64,000 nucleotides of DNA from Caballeronia jiangsuensis (GTDB lineage: Bacteria > Pseudomonadota > Gammaproteobacteria > Burkholderiales > Burkholderiaceae): positions 62,001 to 126,000 of the forward strand of contig JFHF01000011.1 of NCBI GenBank assembly GCA_000648925.1, in the 5' to 3' direction. Position numbers and translations under genes: made by a program. Below, piece after piece: positions 30,437-38,970 of the stretch; position 1 is the first letter of the stretch, and every line of letters starts with the position of its first letter. Below the pieces are notes generated by a model. It was given only the letters and a program-made list of their open reading frames with translations. It was not told the DNA's origin and did no database searches.

Positions 30437-31879
30437 ATGCAAGAAAAAAATCACGATTTGTTTTCATGGCTGGCACGTTGTCTTGATGTCTGTCTCATCA
30501 TCGCGGGCGGATTGATCGCGCATGACGTACGCTTTTCATCGCTCGATTTCAGCGATATCGAAAGGCTGCTGATCGCGTTCAACTCCGCACTCGCCCTTCT
30601 GCTCTTCCCCGCGTTTGGCGTGTACGAAACCTGGCGTGGCAAGCCGCTCGCCATGATGCTCGCGCGCGTCACGCTGGCGTGGATGGCCGTGGTCGCGGCG
30701 GGCCTCCTGCTCGCATTCACGCTGCATCGCATGGACGCCGTGTCGCGTCTGTGGTTCGGCTATTCCACGCTCATCTCCGGCGCGCTCATCATCGCGGCGA
30801 AACTGCTGGTGTATTCGGGCTTGCGCCTGATGCGCGGACGCGGCCTGAACCAGCGCACCGTGGCGATCGTCGGCGCGCAGGGTTTCTCGCGAACCTTGCT
30901 CGCGCATCTGGGCAGCACGCCCGAGCAGGGCTTCACGCCCGTGTGCGTGCTCGACACGACCGGCGACACGGAACTGCAGGCAACCGGCGCCGACGGCGTG
31001 AACCCTCCGACGACAGCAATCGGCACCGGAGGCAATCGTTTGCCTGTGCTGACCGACTTCGACGAGCTGGTGGACAAAGTGCGCGCCGAGGAGATCGACG
31101 AAGTGTGGCTCGCGCTGCCGCTGTCGCAGGAACACACGATCTACCGCTTCGTGCACGCGCTGCGGCATGACTTCGTGAATCTGCGGCTGATTCCGGACAC
31201 GCGCAGCATCTCGCTCTTCAATCATTCGATGACCGATGTCGCCGGACTCGCGACCATCGACCTGACGACGTCTCCGCTCGGCACCTTGCAGATGTGGCCG
31301 AAACTGCTCTTCGACCGCCTCTTCGCGGCAACCGCGCTACTCGCGCTTTCACCGCTGCTGATCGCGATCGCGATCGCCGTGAAGGCGACGTCGAAGGGTC
31401 CGGTGTTCTTCACGCAGCATCGCAAGGGCGCGGACGGCCGGCCGTTCCGCATCTACAAATTCCGTTCGATGGGCGTGCATCGGGAGACCACGGGCAGCGT
31501 CACGCAGGCGACGCGCAACGATCCGCGCGTGACGAAGGTCGGCGCGTTCCTGCGGCGCACGAGTCTGGACGAGCTGCCACAGTTCCTGAACGTGCTGTTC
31601 GGGCATATGTCGGTCGTGGGTCCGCGCCCCCATGCGCTGGAACATGACGACCTCTACAAGGATCTCGTCTACGGCTACATGTTCCGTTACCGCATCAAGC
31701 CTGGCATCACGGGCTGGGCGCAGGTGAACGGCTATCGCGGCGCGACGGAAAAAGTGGAGAAGATGCAGAGCCGCGTGAAGTTCGACCTGTTCTACATTCA
31801 CAACTGGTCGTTCTGGTTCGACATCAAGATCGTCGCGATGACGATGTTCAAGGGATTCATCGGACGCAACGCGTATTGA
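30437..31879 (+). CDS. wcaJ: Undecaprenyl-phosphate glucose-1-phosphate transferase (WcaJ/BceB-like)
   Basis: A 480-residue polyprenyl-phosphate hexose-1-phosphate transferase of the inner membrane, which loads the first sugar on undecaprenyl phosphate to begin exopolysaccharide repeat synthesis. Four N-terminal hydrophobic segments (to about residue 120), a CoA-binding-like domain, one further membrane helix, then the catalytic domain with [27 protein letters not shown] and [15 protein letters not shown]. No other exopolysaccharide gene follows: a terminator and rpiA come next. The sugar (glucose) is assumed from the family. Confidence 0.92.
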   Translation: MQEKNHDLFSWLARCLDVCLIIAGGLIAHDVRFSSLDFSDIERLLIAFNSALALLLFPAFGVYETWRGKPLAMMLARVTLAWMAVVAAGLLLAFTLHRMDAVSRLWFGYSTLISGALIIAAKLLVYSGLRLMRGRGLNQRTVAIVGAQGFSRTLLAHLGSTPEQGFTPVCVLDTTGDTELQATGADGVNPPTTAIGTGGNRLPVLTDFDELVDKVRAEEIDEVWLALPLSQEHTIYRFVHALRHDFVNLRLIPDTRSISLFNHSMTDVAGLATIDLTTSPLGTLQMWPKLLFDRLFAATALLALSPLLIAIAIAVKATSKGPVFFTQHRKGADGRPFRIYKFRSMGVHRETTGSVTQATRNDPRVTKVGAFLRRTSLDELPQFLNVLFGHMSVVGPRPHALEHDDLYKDLVYGYMFRYRIKPGITGWAQVNGYRGATEKVEKMQSRVKFDLFYIHNWSFWFDIKIVAMTMFKGFIGRNAY

Positions 31880-31894
31880 TCGACGCGACAGCAG

Positions 31895-31932
31895 AAAGCC
31901 CGGCGATGCCTGCATCGCCGGGCTTTGTTTTT
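31895..31932. terminator. Terminator between wcaJ-like gene and rpiA
   Basis: AAAGCCCGGCGATG (31895-31908) pairs with CATCGCCGGGCTTT (31913-31926), followed by GTTTTT. Strong for the plus-strand gene; the A run also lets it end rpiA on the minus strand. Confidence 0.9.
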
Positions 31933-32620
31933 ACTTGTAGTCGATTCGCTCGACGCCCGTTTCGGTGCCGAGCAGACAGATGTTCGCGCCGCGCGCGGCG
32001 AACAGCCCGACCGTCACGACGCCCGGCCACGCGTTGATCTGCGCTTCGAGCGCGCGCGGATCGGTGATCGAAAGGCCTTTCACGTCGATGATCTCGTTGC
32101 CGTTGTCGGTGATGAAAGGCGCGCCGTCCTTCGCCACGCGCACGATCGGCACGCCGCCCAGCGCCGCTAGCTTGCGGCCGATCGCGGTGCGGGCCATCGG
32201 CACGACTTCGACGGGCAGCGGGAACGTGCCCATCACCGGCACGCGCTTGCTCGCATCGGCGATGCACACGAACACGTCCGCCACCGACGCGACGATTTTC
32301 TCGCGCGTGAGCGCGCCGCCGCCGCCCTTGATCATCGCGCCGCTCGCATCGATTTCATCGGCGCCGTCGACGTAGATCGAGAGCGTTTCGATGTCGTTCA
32401 GATCGAACACCTTGAAGCCGTGCGATTCGAGCCGCGTGGTGGTCGCGAGCGAGCTCGACACCGCACCGCGATAACGCGACTTCGACTTCGCGATGGCGTC
32501 GATGAAACAATTCGCCGTCGATCCTGTGCCGACGCCGATGATCGCGCCTTCCGGCACGTTCGCGTTCACGTAGTCGGCGGCGGCCTGGCCGACCAGTTGC
32601 TTGAGTTCGTTTTGAGTCAT
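31931..32620 (-). CDS. rpiA: Ribose-5-phosphate isomerase A
   Basis: A 229-residue cytosolic enzyme that interconverts ribose-5-phosphate and ribulose-5-phosphate. Seen: [13 protein letters not shown] (phosphate loop), [23 protein letters not shown] with the catalytic Asp/Glu pair, [11 protein letters not shown], and VVTVGLFA. Full length for RpiA. It is transcribed toward the exopolysaccharide gene and shares its terminator. Confidence 0.97.
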   Translation of the reverse strand: MTQNELKQLVGQAAADYVNANVPEGAIIGVGTGSTANCFIDAIAKSKSRYRGAVSSSLATTTRLESHGFKVFDLNDIETLSIYVDGADEIDASGAMIKGGGGALTREKIVASVADVFVCIADASKRVPVMGTFPLPVEVVPMARTAIGRKLAALGGVPIVRVAKDGAPFITDNGNEIIDVKGLSITDPRALEAQINAWPGVVTVGLFAARGANICLLGTETGVERIDYK

Positions 32621-32685
32621 GGGAGCAGTGCTGCTTATCGGAGAAAACTAAGATTTTATCGGAGCGCGCGAAGCGCATCCGCCGA

Positions 32686-33081
32686 TCATGCAATCGCGTG
32701 CAGGAAACCGAGGGGATCGTGCGTGCGCGCAACCGATGCGATGAACGCGAACACGACGATCGCCAGAACGCCATAAACGGCGCGCGCGCCCTTCGTGCGG
32801 CCGCGCTTCAGCGCGAACGTGCCGAGCACGATATAGACGACGAGGCCCGCGATCTTCGCGCTGAGCCACGCGGCGTTCGCCGAGAAGCCGATGATCGCGA
32901 CCAGCGCGATGGCGCTCGCGAGCAACAGCGTATCGATGATGTGCGGCAGGATTTTCGTCGCGCGCGCGCTCAGAAGCCGCGAATTCGTCAGCATCCAGAT
33001 CCAGCGCAGCACGAAACCGGCGATGGAAAGGCCCGCGCAGGTCATGTGTAACGCGCGCATCGGCAGAAAATAGTCGCCCAT
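32686..33081 (-). CDS. SirB2 family membrane protein
   Basis: A 131-residue protein with four hydrophobic segments, matching the SirB2 family (LHMTCAGLSIAGFVLRWIW opening, then LPHIIDTLLLASAIAL). The function is unknown. It has no sirB1 beside it. The ATG at 33081 has GGGAGCTCG upstream. It follows the lipoprotein amidase by 13 bp on the same strand, so they may share a transcript with the HNH gene. Confidence 0.88.
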   Translation of the reverse strand: MGDYFLPMRALHMTCAGLSIAGFVLRWIWMLTNSRLLSARATKILPHIIDTLLLASAIALVAIIGFSANAAWLSAKIAGLVVYIVLGTFALKRGRTKGARAVYGVLAIVVFAFIASVARTHDPLGFLHAIA

Positions 33082-33094
33082 CGCGAGCTCCCTT

Positions 33095-33931
33095 TTAGTT
33101 GGCGAAGTACTTGTCGAGCAAGGCCTGGGCGATGGCGTAGCTTTGCGCGTCCGCGTTGCCCGCGTAGTCCGACGGACGGAAGTGCATCTGGAACGCGCTG
33201 AAGACGCGGCGGGTCTTGTCGTCCAGCACGCCGTCGGTCGCGATGTCGTAACCGTAGCGCTTAAGCTTTTCCTGCAGCGCGCGCACATCGGCCGGGGCTT
33301 TGGGATCGCGTCCAGCGAGATGCGCGGCGACAGTCGCATCGTCGGGCCAGGCGCCCACGCCGGCATCGTAGAGCGCGCGCCACGGGAAAAGCGGTCCCGG
33401 GTCGATCTTGCGTTGCGGCGCGATGTCGCTGTGGCCGACGACGCGCGTCGGCGGGATGTTGTAGCGCGCGACGATATCGCGCGAGAGTTTGACGAGCGCG
33501 TCGACTTGCGCGGGCGGATACGGCTGCCATACGCGCTCGCCGTTTTTCTCGCCGATAGGCCCGAGGTTCACGTTCTCGATGCCGATCGAGGACGCATTGA
33601 GTTCCGTCGCGCCTTGCCATGAGCTCACGCCGGCATGCCAGGCGCGTTTGTCTTCCGGCACCAGTTGATAGACGACGGGCTCGCCTTTCTCGATGCGCGG
33701 CGCGTCGGGGACGACGTAGTGGACGCTGACTTCATCGCCTGTCAGGACGGTGATCGATCGCGCTTCGTCGATCTCCGTGTAGTGCATCACGAGGAAACGG
33801 ATGCGAGAGTCGGCGTTTTTGGCGTGGTACCGCGTGTCGGCGATGTAGGTGCCGCGGTCTTGCATCGTGGTGGTGCAGGCGGTAAGGATGCACATCGATA
33901 TCGATGCGGCCAGGCCGAGCGCTCTCTTCAT
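33095..33931 (-). CDS. N-acetylmuramoyl-L-alanine amidase lipoprotein (AmiD-like)
   Basis: A 278-residue envelope enzyme that cleaves the bond between muramic acid and the stem peptide. The lipobox LTAC places the lipid Cys at residue 19. The amidase_2 domain holds the zinc ligands: His50 in LVMHYTE, a second His in the AWHAGVSSW region, and the Asp/His-containing GHSDIAPQRKIDPGPLFPW. A peptidoglycan-binding_1 domain (ADVRALQEKLKRYGY…) ends the protein. This layout matches E. coli AmiD, an outer-membrane lipoprotein. It starts 5 bp after the HNH nuclease stop. Confidence 0.92.
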   Translation of the reverse strand: MKRALGLAASISMCILTACTTTMQDRGTYIADTRYHAKNADSRIRFLVMHYTEIDEARSITVLTGDEVSVHYVVPDAPRIEKGEPVVYQLVPEDKRAWHAGVSSWQGATELNASSIGIENVNLGPIGEKNGERVWQPYPPAQVDALVKLSRDIVARYNIPPTRVVGHSDIAPQRKIDPGPLFPWRALYDAGVGAWPDDATVAAHLAGRDPKAPADVRALQEKLKRYGYDIATDGVLDDKTRRVFSAFQMHFRPSDYAGNADAQSYAIAQALLDKYFAN

Positions 33932-33936
33932 ACCCG

Positions 33937-34737
33937 TCACGATTGCCCTTCCCGGATCGAACGCACGTGCATCCAGTGAATCTGCAGCGCTTCGGCACTT
34001 GGACGTTGCCCGGGATGTTTCGGCAGACGGAGCAAACGTCCTTCGAGCGAAGCGTATTCGCTTTCGCGCAGTTCCGGAGCGATCGACACTTCGTGAGTGG
34101 CTGGATCGATCGCGATCAGCATGCGGTCGTAAAGCGTGTGCAGGTCGGCGCGTAGTAAGAGTCCGTTGCGGGCGTCGTTGGTTTTCGGGCCCATGTAGCC
34201 GCATATGTGAGCGGCTTCGAGGACTGCTTCGACCGCGCAGTTCGTGAGGGCGCAGCGGTGTTCATAAGCATCGAGCAAGGCCCGGCGGAACGCGGACTGG
34301 CCCTGACGCGTGACGATGGCCGCGAATGTTTTCTTGCGGGCGTCTTCTATGCTCGAAGGATCGAAAGCTCCGCTTGCTTCGACTTGCGCTTCGGCCTCGG
34401 CTTCGGTTCGGGCGAGCAAATCGCTTTCTCGCGGTAAGGCGCCCCGAACCGTCGTGGGCCGCGTCACCTGAAAACCCATGCTTTCCAGTTTCCGCGCAAC
34501 CGTGAGCGCGCCGCCACTGAAGGCCTTCGCACGCAATGGTCCAGCGGAAGGAAATTGATAGCCATGCGCCGCGCCAGCGACGGCCTTCGAATCGTAACGC
34601 CGCTCGCCCACGGCGACGAAATAGTCTCGCGCTTCCTTGAAACCGTATTTGTCGAGAAAAGCGGATCGACCGATTCGATCGAATTCGTCCAGCGCGGCAC
34701 GTACCGCGGAGGGATCACTAAGTCGATTCAACGCCAT
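33937..34737 (-). CDS. HNH endonuclease with ScoMcrA-like N-terminal head domain
   Basis: A 266-residue protein. Residues 10-90 match the ScoMcrA-like N-terminal head domain (FDRIGRSAFLDKYGF, RRYDSKAVAGAAHGY, FSGGALTVARKLESMGF), found in nucleases that cut modified DNA. Residues 140-215 form an HNH_2 domain with Cys162, Cys167, LEAAHI (His177), NGLLLRADLHTLYD (Asn191, His200). It lacks the sulphur-binding domain of full ScoMcrA. It may act as a modification-dependent restriction enzyme; the target is not predictable from sequence. It is closely followed by the amidase gene. Confidence 0.85.
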   Translation of the reverse strand: MALNRLSDPSAVRAALDEFDRIGRSAFLDKYGFKEARDYFVAVGERRYDSKAVAGAAHGYQFPSAGPLRAKAFSGGALTVARKLESMGFQVTRPTTVRGALPRESDLLARTEAEAEAQVEASGAFDPSSIEDARKKTFAAIVTRQGQSAFRRALLDAYEHRCALTNCAVEAVLEAAHICGYMGPKTNDARNGLLLRADLHTLYDRMLIAIDPATHEVSIAPELRESEYASLEGRLLRLPKHPGQRPSAEALQIHWMHVRSIREGQS

Positions 34738-34793
34738 GAACGATGTCGATGTTCGATGCTTTCAATGGACGATGTGAAGGCCGACATCGGTCC

Positions 34794-35537
34794 TTACTTC
34801 TTCACCGCCCGCTGCCTCACCGCCTCAAACAAACAAACCCCGCTCGCCACCGACACATTCAGACTCTCGACCGTCCCCGCCATAGGGATATTCATGACCT
34901 CATCGCAGGTTTCCCGCGTAAGGCGTCGCATGCCCTCGCCTTCCGCGCCGACCACGATCGCGACCGGGCCGTCCAACTTAGTCTCATAGAGCGAAGCCGT
35001 CGCCTCACCCGCCGTTCCGATCACCCACACGCCCGCGTCCTTGAGCTCGCGCAGCGCCCGCGCCAGATTCGTCACGGTGATGTACGGCACGCTGTCCGCG
35101 GCCCCGCTCGCCACTTTCGCCGCCGTCGCATTCAATCCGGCGGAGCGGTCACGCGGCGCGATCACCGCATGCGCGCCCGCCGCATCCGCGACGCGCAGAC
35201 ACGCGCCGAGATTATGCGGATCGGTGACGCCATCGAGCACCAGCAGCAACGGCGTGCCCGAGATGCCATCGAGCAGTTCGGCGAGGTTCTGCGCAAGCGG
35301 CAGATCATTCGCGCGCGCGACGATGCCCTGATGCTGAATGTTGCCCGCGAGCCCCCACAGACGCGATTCGTCCGCAGCGATCAGCCGCACGCCCGCTTCC
35401 TTCGCGGTCCGCAGAAAGTCCTGCATGCGTCGATCCTTGCGTGTGGGGTCGTACAGCACCTCCTCGATCGAGGATGCATCCGCGCGCAAACGTGCGGTCA
35501 CTGCGTGAAATCCGTATAGAACCTTGAGACGTGACAT
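34794..35537 (-). CDS. rlmB: 23S rRNA (guanosine-2'-O)-methyltransferase RlmB
   Basis: A 247-residue SPOUT methyltransferase that methylates the ribose of G2251 in the 23S rRNA P loop. N-terminal L7Ae-like substrate domain (residues 1-75), then the knotted catalytic domain with [29 protein letters not shown], and [15 protein letters not shown], the SAM-binding knot. ATG 35537 ([13 protein letters not shown]) matches the family start. It lies 102 bp downstream of rnr on the same strand, the common rnr-rlmB order. Confidence 0.96.
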   Translation of the reverse strand: MSRLKVLYGFHAVTARLRADASSIEEVLYDPTRKDRRMQDFLRTAKEAGVRLIAADESRLWGLAGNIQHQGIVARANDLPLAQNLAELLDGISGTPLLLVLDGVTDPHNLGACLRVADAAGAHAVIAPRDRSAGLNATAAKVASGAADSVPYITVTNLARALRELKDAGVWVIGTAGEATASLYETKLDGPVAIVVGAEGEGMRRLTRETCDEVMNIPMAGTVESLNVSVASGVCLFEAVRQRAVKK

Positions 35538-35639
35538 GACTGATTCGAACCTTCGGTGAAATCTTGAAAAGCACGACGCGGTCCGATGCACGAAGCGTCG
35601 GACCGCGCGTATTCGATGGCGGCAGTGTTGCGCGCCGCC

Positions 35640-38189
35640 CTAGCGCTTCTTGCGCGCCGGCCGCCCCTGCGGCGCCGACTTCGACGCCGCTCCACGTTTC
35701 TTCGCCGCCGCGCCGCCGCGCGGACTTGCGGAAAGCGGCTCGCCCTTCTTCGTGCCGCCGCGAGCGCGCGTGCTCGGCGCGTCGTCGTCGCTGAAGGGGC
35801 GGATGCGCGGTCCCGCTGCGCCATTGCCGACGCTCGCGACATCGCCCGCACCCGCCGACGGACGCGGCGACGGCGGCTTCACCGGCGTATCGCGGACGAG
35901 CCGGAAATCGATCTTGCGCGCATCGAGATCGACGCGGCCCACCTGCACGCGCACGCGATCCGACATCCGGTAGCGGATGCCCGTGCGCTCGCCGCGCAGC
36001 TCGTTCTTGATCTCGTCGTACTGGAAGTAATCCGAGCCGAGTTCGGTCACGTGCACGAGACCTTCGATGAAAAGCGAATCCAGCTGCACGAAGATGCCGA
36101 ACGACGTCACGCCGTTCACCATGCCGCCGTATTCCTCGCCGAGCTTGTCGCGCATGAAGTAGCATTTGAGCCACGCCTCGACGTCGCGCGAGGCTTCATC
36201 GGCGCGGCGTTCGTTCGACGAGCAATGCAGGCCCAGCTCTTCCCAGATCGCGACGCTGTTGCGCGCACGGCCACGCGCGGTGTCGTCGGCTTTCTGCATC
36301 TCGCGCGCGGCCTTCGTGAGACCGGTGCTCAGCGACACATCGTGACCGATGTCCGGCAGATACTTCTTGCCCTGCAAAATCGCGTAGATCGCGCGATGCG
36401 TGAGCAGGTCGGGATAGCGTCGGATCGGGCTCGTGAAGTGCGCGTACGCCTCATACGCGAGACCGAAATGGCCGATATTGTCCGGGCTGTACACGGCTTG
36501 CTGCATCGAGCGAAGCACCATCGATTGCAGCATCTGCGCATCGGGCCGGTCGCGAATCTGCGCGATCAGTGCCGCGTAGTCGCTCGCGTGCGGTTTCGCG
36601 CCGCCGGTCAGCGTCAGCCCGACGCCGCGCAGGAACGTGCGCAGATTCTCGAGCTTCTCTTCCGTCGGCCCCGCATGCACGCGATACAAACCCGGATGCT
36701 TGTTGCGCTTCAGGAAATCCGCCGCGCAGACGTTCGCGGCCAGCATGCATTCCTCGATCAGCCGATGCGCGTCGTTGCGGTGACGCGGCACGATCTGCTC
36801 GATCTTGCCCTGCGAGTTCACGACGATGTACGTCTCGGTCGTATCGAAATCGATCGCGCCGCGTTTCTGACGCGCGGCATGCAGCGACTTGTAGACGCCG
36901 TAGAGGTCCTGCAACTGCGGCAGGATATCGGCGCGCTTGGCCGCTTCCGGACCCTTCGTGTTGGTGAGCACGGCCGCGACTTCGGTGTACGTGAGCCGCG
37001 CCGACGAATGCATCACGCCCGGATAGAACTGATACGCCTTGATTTCGCCGCGCGCCGTGATGACCATGTCGCACACGAGCACGCAGCGGTCGACATTCGG
37101 ATTCAGCGAGCAGAGACCGTTCGACAGCTTTTCCGGCAGCATCGGAATCACGCGGCGCGGGAAATAGACGGATGTGCTGCGATCGAGCGCATCGACGTCG
37201 AGCGGCTCGCCGGGGCGCACATAGTGCGACACGTCCGCGATCGCGACCAGCAGGCGGAAGCCCTGGCCACGCCCGACGGCGACCGGCTCGCAATAGACGG
37301 CGTCGTCGAAGTCGCGCGCATCTTCCCCGTCGATGGTGACGAGCGGCACATCGCGCAGATCGACGCGATGGCGGATATCCACCTGACGCACTTCGTCGGG
37401 CAGCTTGGCGGCCGAGGCCAGGGCGGCGTCGCTGAACTCGTGCGGCACGCCGTATTTGCGCACCGCGATCTCGATCTCCATGCCGGGATCGTCGATATCG
37501 CCGATCACTTCGGCCACGCGTCCGAGCGGCTGCGAGTGACGGCTCGGGAAATCCGTCAGATCGACGGACACCACCTGCCCGACCTTCGCCTTCTTCGGAT
37601 TCTGCGTGATGAGGATGTCGTGGCCGATGCGCTTGTCTTCCGGCACGAGAATGAGCGCGCCGTTCTCGTTGACGAGGCGACCGATGATGCGCTTGTTCGC
37701 GCGATCCGTCACTTCGACGATATGCCCTTCCGGCCGCCCCCGCCGGTCATACCCGACGATGCGCGCCAACACGCGGTCGTTATGCATGACCTTCTGCATT
37801 TCGCCGTTGGGCAGGAAGAGATCGTCCTGGCCGTCGTCGCGGATCAGGAAGCCGAAGCCGTCGCGATGTCCCTGCACACGGCCCGCCACGAAATTCGACG
37901 GATGCGTAAGTTGATAGTGGCCGCGCTTGTCGAGGCGGATTTGCCCGTCGCGTTCCATTGCCGCCAGTCGCTTGAAAAATCCTTCGCGCTCCTGGCGCTT
38001 GATCGACAGCGCCTCGGCAATGTCGTTCGCGGCATGCGGTGTCTCGCTCGTGCGCAGCACGCCGAGAATTTCTTCGCGGCTCGGAATCGGATACGGATAT
38101 TTGCTCAAGGGCGTAGTCGTGTTTTTTCTCGTTGGATGGGACTTTTGCGGTGCTTTGCAACCAATAATGCGGTCATCGTTGCGGGCCAT
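35640..38189 (-). CDS. rnr: Ribonuclease R
   Basis: An 849-residue 3'-5' exoribonuclease that degrades structured RNA and aids trans-translation. Seen: N-terminal winged helix (HAANDIAEALSIKRQEREGFFKRL), two cold-shock domains, the RNB core with DGEDARDFDDAVYCE (catalytic Asp cluster) and HFTSPIRRYPDLLTHR, and an S1 domain. The C-terminal tail of roughly 80 residues is rich in Pro, Arg, Lys and Ala, as in RNase R. The start is unsure: the ATG at 38189 adds 28 residues before a TTG (SKYPYPIP) that may be the true start. Confidence 0.95.
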   Translation of the reverse strand: MARNDDRIIGCKAPQKSHPTRKNTTTPLSKYPYPIPSREEILGVLRTSETPHAANDIAEALSIKRQEREGFFKRLAAMERDGQIRLDKRGHYQLTHPSNFVAGRVQGHRDGFGFLIRDDGQDDLFLPNGEMQKVMHNDRVLARIVGYDRRGRPEGHIVEVTDRANKRIIGRLVNENGALILVPEDKRIGHDILITQNPKKAKVGQVVSVDLTDFPSRHSQPLGRVAEVIGDIDDPGMEIEIAVRKYGVPHEFSDAALASAAKLPDEVRQVDIRHRVDLRDVPLVTIDGEDARDFDDAVYCEPVAVGRGQGFRLLVAIADVSHYVRPGEPLDVDALDRSTSVYFPRRVIPMLPEKLSNGLCSLNPNVDRCVLVCDMVITARGEIKAYQFYPGVMHSSARLTYTEVAAVLTNTKGPEAAKRADILPQLQDLYGVYKSLHAARQKRGAIDFDTTETYIVVNSQGKIEQIVPRHRNDAHRLIEECMLAANVCAADFLKRNKHPGLYRVHAGPTEEKLENLRTFLRGVGLTLTGGAKPHASDYAALIAQIRDRPDAQMLQSMVLRSMQQAVYSPDNIGHFGLAYEAYAHFTSPIRRYPDLLTHRAIYAILQGKKYLPDIGHDVSLSTGLTKAAREMQKADDTARGRARNSVAIWEELGLHCSSNERRADEASRDVEAWLKCYFMRDKLGEEYGGMVNGVTSFGIFVQLDSLFIEGLVHVTELGSDYFQYDEIKNELRGERTGIRYRMSDRVRVQVGRVDLDARKIDFRLVRDTPVKPPSPRPSAGAGDVASVGNGAAGPRIRPFSDDDAPSTRARGGTKKGEPLSASPRGGAAAKKRGAASKSAPQGRPARKKR

Positions 38190-38275
38190 TCTAACACCCG
38201 TCTTTTAAGCCTCACGGGGCTGGCGAGCCGATACGGCGCGGCCGGCGTGCCGTTACACGCATTGCGTCGAAATGC

Positions 38276-38303
38276 TTGACAGTCACAATGGGGTCGCTAT
38301 AAT
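38276..38303 (+). promoter_or_regulatory. Consensus sigma-70 promoter of the first tRNA-Leu
   Basis: TTGACA (38276-38281), a 16 bp spacer and TATAAT (38298-38303) are both perfect boxes, 59 bp ahead of the tRNA. The -10 is flanked by CGCTA/TGGCG, an imperfect dyad. Confidence 0.9.
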
Positions 38304-38361
38304 GGCGTTCTTTGCTGCTGACGTAAAACGAATTGCAGCAAATTGCAGTACACGCACCCTT

Positions 38362-38448
38362 GCCCAGGTGGCGGAATTGGTAGACGCACTAGGTTCAGGT
38401 CCTAGCGGTGGCAACACCGTGGAGGTTCGAGTCCTCTCTTGGGCACCA
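38362..38448 (+). tRNA. tRNA-Leu (anticodon CAG), copy 1
   Basis: An 87 nt tRNA with encoded CCA. Acceptor GCCCAGG pairs with CTTGGGC (with G6-U67). Anticodon stem CTAGG/CCTAG with loop TTCAGGT gives CAG, reading CUG, the main Leu codon in GC-rich genomes. The long variable arm (CGGTGGCAACACCG) marks a class II tRNA. T arm GAGGTTCGAGTCCTC. Confidence 0.97.
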
Positions 38449-38456
38449 GATGTTTG

Positions 38457-38489
38457 GAAAAGCCACCTTCGGGTGGCTTTTCCTTTTTG
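38457..38489 (+). terminator. Terminator after the first tRNA-Leu
   Basis: GAAAAGCCACC, a TTCG tetraloop, GGTGGCTTTTC, then CTTTTTG. It separates the two tRNA genes into independent transcripts. Confidence 0.9.
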
Positions 38490-38516
38490 TGCGGAGACTG
38501 TGTTTCTGATACCGAC

Positions 38517-38530
38517 AAGTCATATGACTT
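38517..38530. promoter_or_regulatory. 14 bp perfect palindrome upstream of the second tRNA-Leu promoter
   Basis: AAGTCATATGACTT ends 5 bp before the TTGACA of the next promoter. Its core AGTCATATGAC recurs at 60237-60247 upstream of the 2-oxoglutarate dehydrogenase genes. Binding protein unknown. Confidence 0.4.
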
Positions 38531-38535
38531 TACGG

Positions 38536-38563
38536 TTGACACGGTGCCCGTTCCCGCTAGAAT
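38536..38563 (+). promoter_or_regulatory. Sigma-70 promoter of the second tRNA-Leu
   Basis: TTGACA (38536-38541), a 16 bp spacer, TAGAAT (38558-38563). The -10 lies inside a perfect dyad CCCGCTA-GAA-TAGCGGG (38553-38569). Confidence 0.85.
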
Positions 38564-38585
38564 AGCGGGCTTGCTGTACCCCTTG

Positions 38586-38672
38586 GCCCAGGTGGCGGAA
38601 TTGGTAGACGCACTAGGTTCAGGTCCTAGCGGTGGCAACACCGTGGAGGTTCGAGTCCTCTCCTGGGCACCA
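38586..38672 (+). tRNA. tRNA-Leu (anticodon CAG), copy 2
   Basis: An 87 nt copy identical to the first except that position 67 of the acceptor stem is C, restoring a G6-C67 pair (CCTGGGC instead of CTTGGGC). Encoded CCA. It has its own promoter and terminator. Confidence 0.97.
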
Positions 38673-38715
38673 AGGTCCCTCTTTAGCGAGACGCTCGTTC
38701 GAGCGCATCGCACGC

Positions 38716-38746
38716 AAAAACCCCACGCATCGACGTGGGGTTTTTT
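38716..38746 (+). terminator. Terminator after the second tRNA-Leu
   Basis: AAAAACCCCACG pairs with CGTGGGGTTTTT, followed by TGTTTT; 44 bp after the tRNA CCA. Confidence 0.9.
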
Positions 38747-38970
38747 GTTTTCCGCCTTCATTTTCGATTCGATCTTCTTTCGTTTCCGATTCGATTATCT
38801 CCGCGTCGAACGGTAAATGAATTGATCATCCGGCATCGATTATCCGGCCGCACGCACTCGCTCGCACGAACCTCGGCAAGCCCGCCCCAACTCGCCCGCA
38901 GCCGGTTCGTTAATTGCTCCGTCGCATTGCAACACTCGCCAATCGATTATTCGACCCGGAGAATCTGGCC

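Noticed and set aside
35586..38279. A nearly 900-codon frame antisense to rnr
   Set aside because: Composition of a shadow frame; rnr is certain.
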